Positions 61,561 through 64,000 of a stretch of DNA of 64,000 bases are shown one piece after another. Numbering within the stretch: the first letter of the stretch is position 1; every line of letters begins with the position of its first letter. Below the pieces are notes generated by a model. The model did not search any database, had not been told where the DNA came from, and saw only the letters and a program-made list of their open reading frames with translations. Made by a program: the position numbers and the translations under genes. Origin of the DNA: Nymphaea colorata (taxonomy: Eukaryota; Streptophyta; Magnoliopsida; Nymphaeales; Nymphaeaceae); assembly GCF_008831285.2 (NCBI RefSeq), contig NC_045149.1, positions 12,280,629 to 12,344,628 of the forward strand, in the 5' to 3' direction.

Positions 61561-64000
61561 TTTGAGCCAAAACTTTGTTTGAGTGTCAACAAAAGCCTAT
61601 GTGTCAGCTTCATTTACCCATGTATGTATGTATGATAATTGAACTGTATTTTACACTATTCAACTCGGTCGTTGTTTTTCATTTCACTAAAATATATTTA
61701 CATTGATTTTGATGGAAACATAGCGTTTTACATTATTATTTTATGAAATGTGGAGATATACTAGGGAAATGAGTAGCCCTTCCTCAGGTTGGGATACAAA
61801 GGAAAGTGAGTTTTAAATAAATTCTAGTGACATCACGTCACTAGAGAGATTATGTCGGAGATCTACTAGTGAGCACTTGTTCATAGTTGTTAGATTGTCG
61901 GCTTTACACATGATTGCATGGTGCCAGTAGTAGAAATATTTGCACCAAAACCGAGTGGTCGAGGGTGTGACCCTACATTTGAGAGGAAGTAGACCTGAGG
62001 AATGGAGAGGTGCGAGGTAGAAATACTACATGTATATGAAAGTAAAATGGATGGAAGTTTTGTTTTAGTTGTCCGTCTGTTTACATTTTGATACATGCAT
62101 TAAGAAATATCTATGAATTTTATAACATGGGTAATTCTGTTAAATGAATAGATGGAGTACGACGAAGGGGTAAGAGGCATGATAGACTAGCTAGCAATGT
62201 GCAACCAGAAGACAATCACACTCATTCTAAAGCTAGTGTCCCATGTCCAGAAGACCGAATCACCCAAGCAAAGGTCGATGACCAAGAACAGCTCAACTAA
62301 ACTCTACAAGTAAATCAACAAATGATATTGCTAACTGCCTTCAAAACATTGACAATGTTGGTATCAACGATGGTTGAAGGAATCCGATAAGATTTGTGGG
62401 TGAGACTAGTGTGTGACCCAAAGTAAAAAACTATCATTAGTAACATATAAACAATTTGTAGAAATGGGACCACCATTGTTTACTAGCCAAGATAATGTGA
62501 AATTGAATCCTCAAAGTGTAACATAGTTTTTAACTGCGTAGCAGCTAGAGTTGAGCAAAGTAAATTACACCACCTACTTACTAAATGACAATTCCAAAAG
62601 GTGGTGGCAGTCAGTTTGTACCATCCAATTTTGCATTCCAACAACAAATAACGTAGGCACAATTCATAGATATTCTTTGATACATATTTTTCATGCTCAT
62701 GCCTGTAAGAAGAAAATGCAAGATTTCCTCAATCTACAACACAATAAATATGAGTTTCGATGAATACATAGCATAATTCATCATCTAGATATTATTTCCT
62801 AAATACTCACATAATAAATGAGTCTCTGGCAAATAAATTTGTCCATTGCTTATAGAAAAGTCTCTACATGAAGTCTTTACATGATTTTTTTTTTTTAGGT
62901 TTTTCACATAACTGTTTTGAGCAAAGATTTTAGAAAAAGGTCTGCCACTACTTTTGAAAAGTTGTGGGAAAACTAGGTTGAGATGAATCTGCTTGTCAAT
63001 ATGAGGTTCAAAGGTTTCTAACACTTCTATCAAGGTTTTGAACTAAGGATTGAGTTATGTACAATAATTCTTTAAATGCCTAAGTATTATCCTAGCCTAT
63101 AATGTTTTGAAGAGATACAAAACAAGCTTGGCATGATTTTGAAAAACAATGCATTTGGTCTAGCTTTTCAAAAAGACGTTTGAAAGGAAAACCTTGAACT
63201 CATTATTCACCAACAAAACATATGCTAGTGACAATTATTGGTGACAATAAGTGGGAGGCCAAACAACAAAAAATGCCAATGAAAAAGAAATCACAAGTGA
63301 TGTCTTATTGGCATTACGTTTGGAAATCTTAGATCGAGTCAAAAGGGACACACTACAACATCAAGTACTAAACAAAAAGAAACAATATAATATTATAGTC
63401 AAGTTATTACATGCCTCTCAAAATTTTTTTTTTATGCATGTGCCTCAACCCGGCTCTCATATGTCCTCTTCTAAGACTGCTATTGAACCCCATGTCCCTT
63501 CCTTTTCAGGTCTCCCAAAACTATGGTTCATCATCTTCCTCATCTAACTATGTGGCCTTGTACTTATCATGCTCATCTCCTTCATCTTCCTTATGCTTAT
63601 CTTCTTCTTCATCCATACAAACAATATGTTTTATAGTTCTCTTCTTCTTTCTGTTCTTCTTATCTTCCTCTACAATCATATTTATTTTTTTCCCAATGTG
63701 GAACCCTCTTCCCATCAAACATCTCTTCCCTTGTTCCATAGCTAATTGAAAGGTTTTCAAGGCAGCCATTGGACCATATAATTATTTTGGTAGGATGTTC
63801 ATGATTGATCACACCATTTTCTCCATGCACCATCATTGGAGCAAATTTTACATCTATGCAAGCAATAACAATCACCTTTACTCCTCTATTTATTTTCAAG
63901 TTTCATCAATAACATTTCTAATAGATATTTACTTTTATGCTTGCTTCGAGCCTCATCAACAAGATTTGTGGTAGAGATATGCTCCTTTGACTGACTTCTG
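61561..64000. other. Intergenic; possible gag fragment, otherwise nothing recognised
   Basis: At about 62200-62560 (+), broken frames read LLTAFKTLTMLVSTMVEGI and QFVEMGPPLFTSQDNVK, which resemble the region just before and at the start of a Ty3/gypsy gag core. At 63551-63899 (-), lysine- and acid-rich frames are seen but no family is recognised. Weak evidence throughout. Confidence 0.3.

Noticed and set aside
1-64000. CRISPR array, bacterial operon, rRNA or integrated virus
   Set aside because: No regularly spaced short repeats with unique spacers, no prokaryotic gene layout, and all pol-like fragments fit plant LTR retrotransposons.

Overview
The window looks like nuclear DNA of a flowering plant. 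It is AT-rich, has few genes, and carries GT-AG introns up to 5.5 kb that are packed with decayed LTR retrotransposons and small hAT-like elements. The two recognisable proteins are both land-plant types. Long, transposon-filled introns are common in early-diverging angiosperms and magnoliids, but nothing here fixes the species.

Three protein-coding genes can be supported. (1) On the + strand, at 401-3880, are the last three coding exons of a gene whose 5' part lies left of the window; I do not recognise its product. (2) On the - strand, at 10883-6451, is a complete two-exon membrane steroid-binding protein (MSBP, cytochrome b5-like heme/steroid-binding fold). Its single 3.77 kb intron holds a five-copy tandem array of a ~287 bp unit and a dead Ty3/gypsy integrase fragment. 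(3) On the + strand, at 37573-56286, is a 14-exon gene of 759 codons for a plastid S1-domain RNA-binding protein, most like Arabidopsis SDP (At1g12800). Its coding exons are only about 12% of an 18.7 kb span; introns 7, 11 and 13 hold foldbacks, MITEs, an antisense Ty1/copia with other elements nested in it, and a sense Ty3/gypsy pol.

The 26.7 kb between genes 2 and 3 is repeat territory. It contains a possible CACTA end (about 14.7-15.1 kb), a decayed antisense Ty3/gypsy with a MITE in it (16.0-17.9 kb), and a nearly 10 kb LTR retrotransposon (18100-27788). That element has 2.1 kb LTRs, a leader and a gag-like acidic/tyrosine-rich frame but no polymerase, which makes it a non-autonomous, LARD-like element. 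Further right are another MITE with an 8-bp target duplication and two related DNA-transposon pieces (29.6-30.7 and 35.4-36.4 kb) with PIF/Harbinger-like tails.

Right of gene 3 (56.3-64 kb) are a hAT-like element with an exact 8-bp target duplication, a GGGCC-rich element, a possible first exon on the - strand and a possible gag fragment, but no convincing gene. The most unusual items are the polymerase-less element with two families of short iterated motifs in its LTRs, the intronic ~287 bp array, and the nested transposons inside a gene that appears intact. I saw no CRISPR array, rRNA, convincing tRNA or bacterial-type system.
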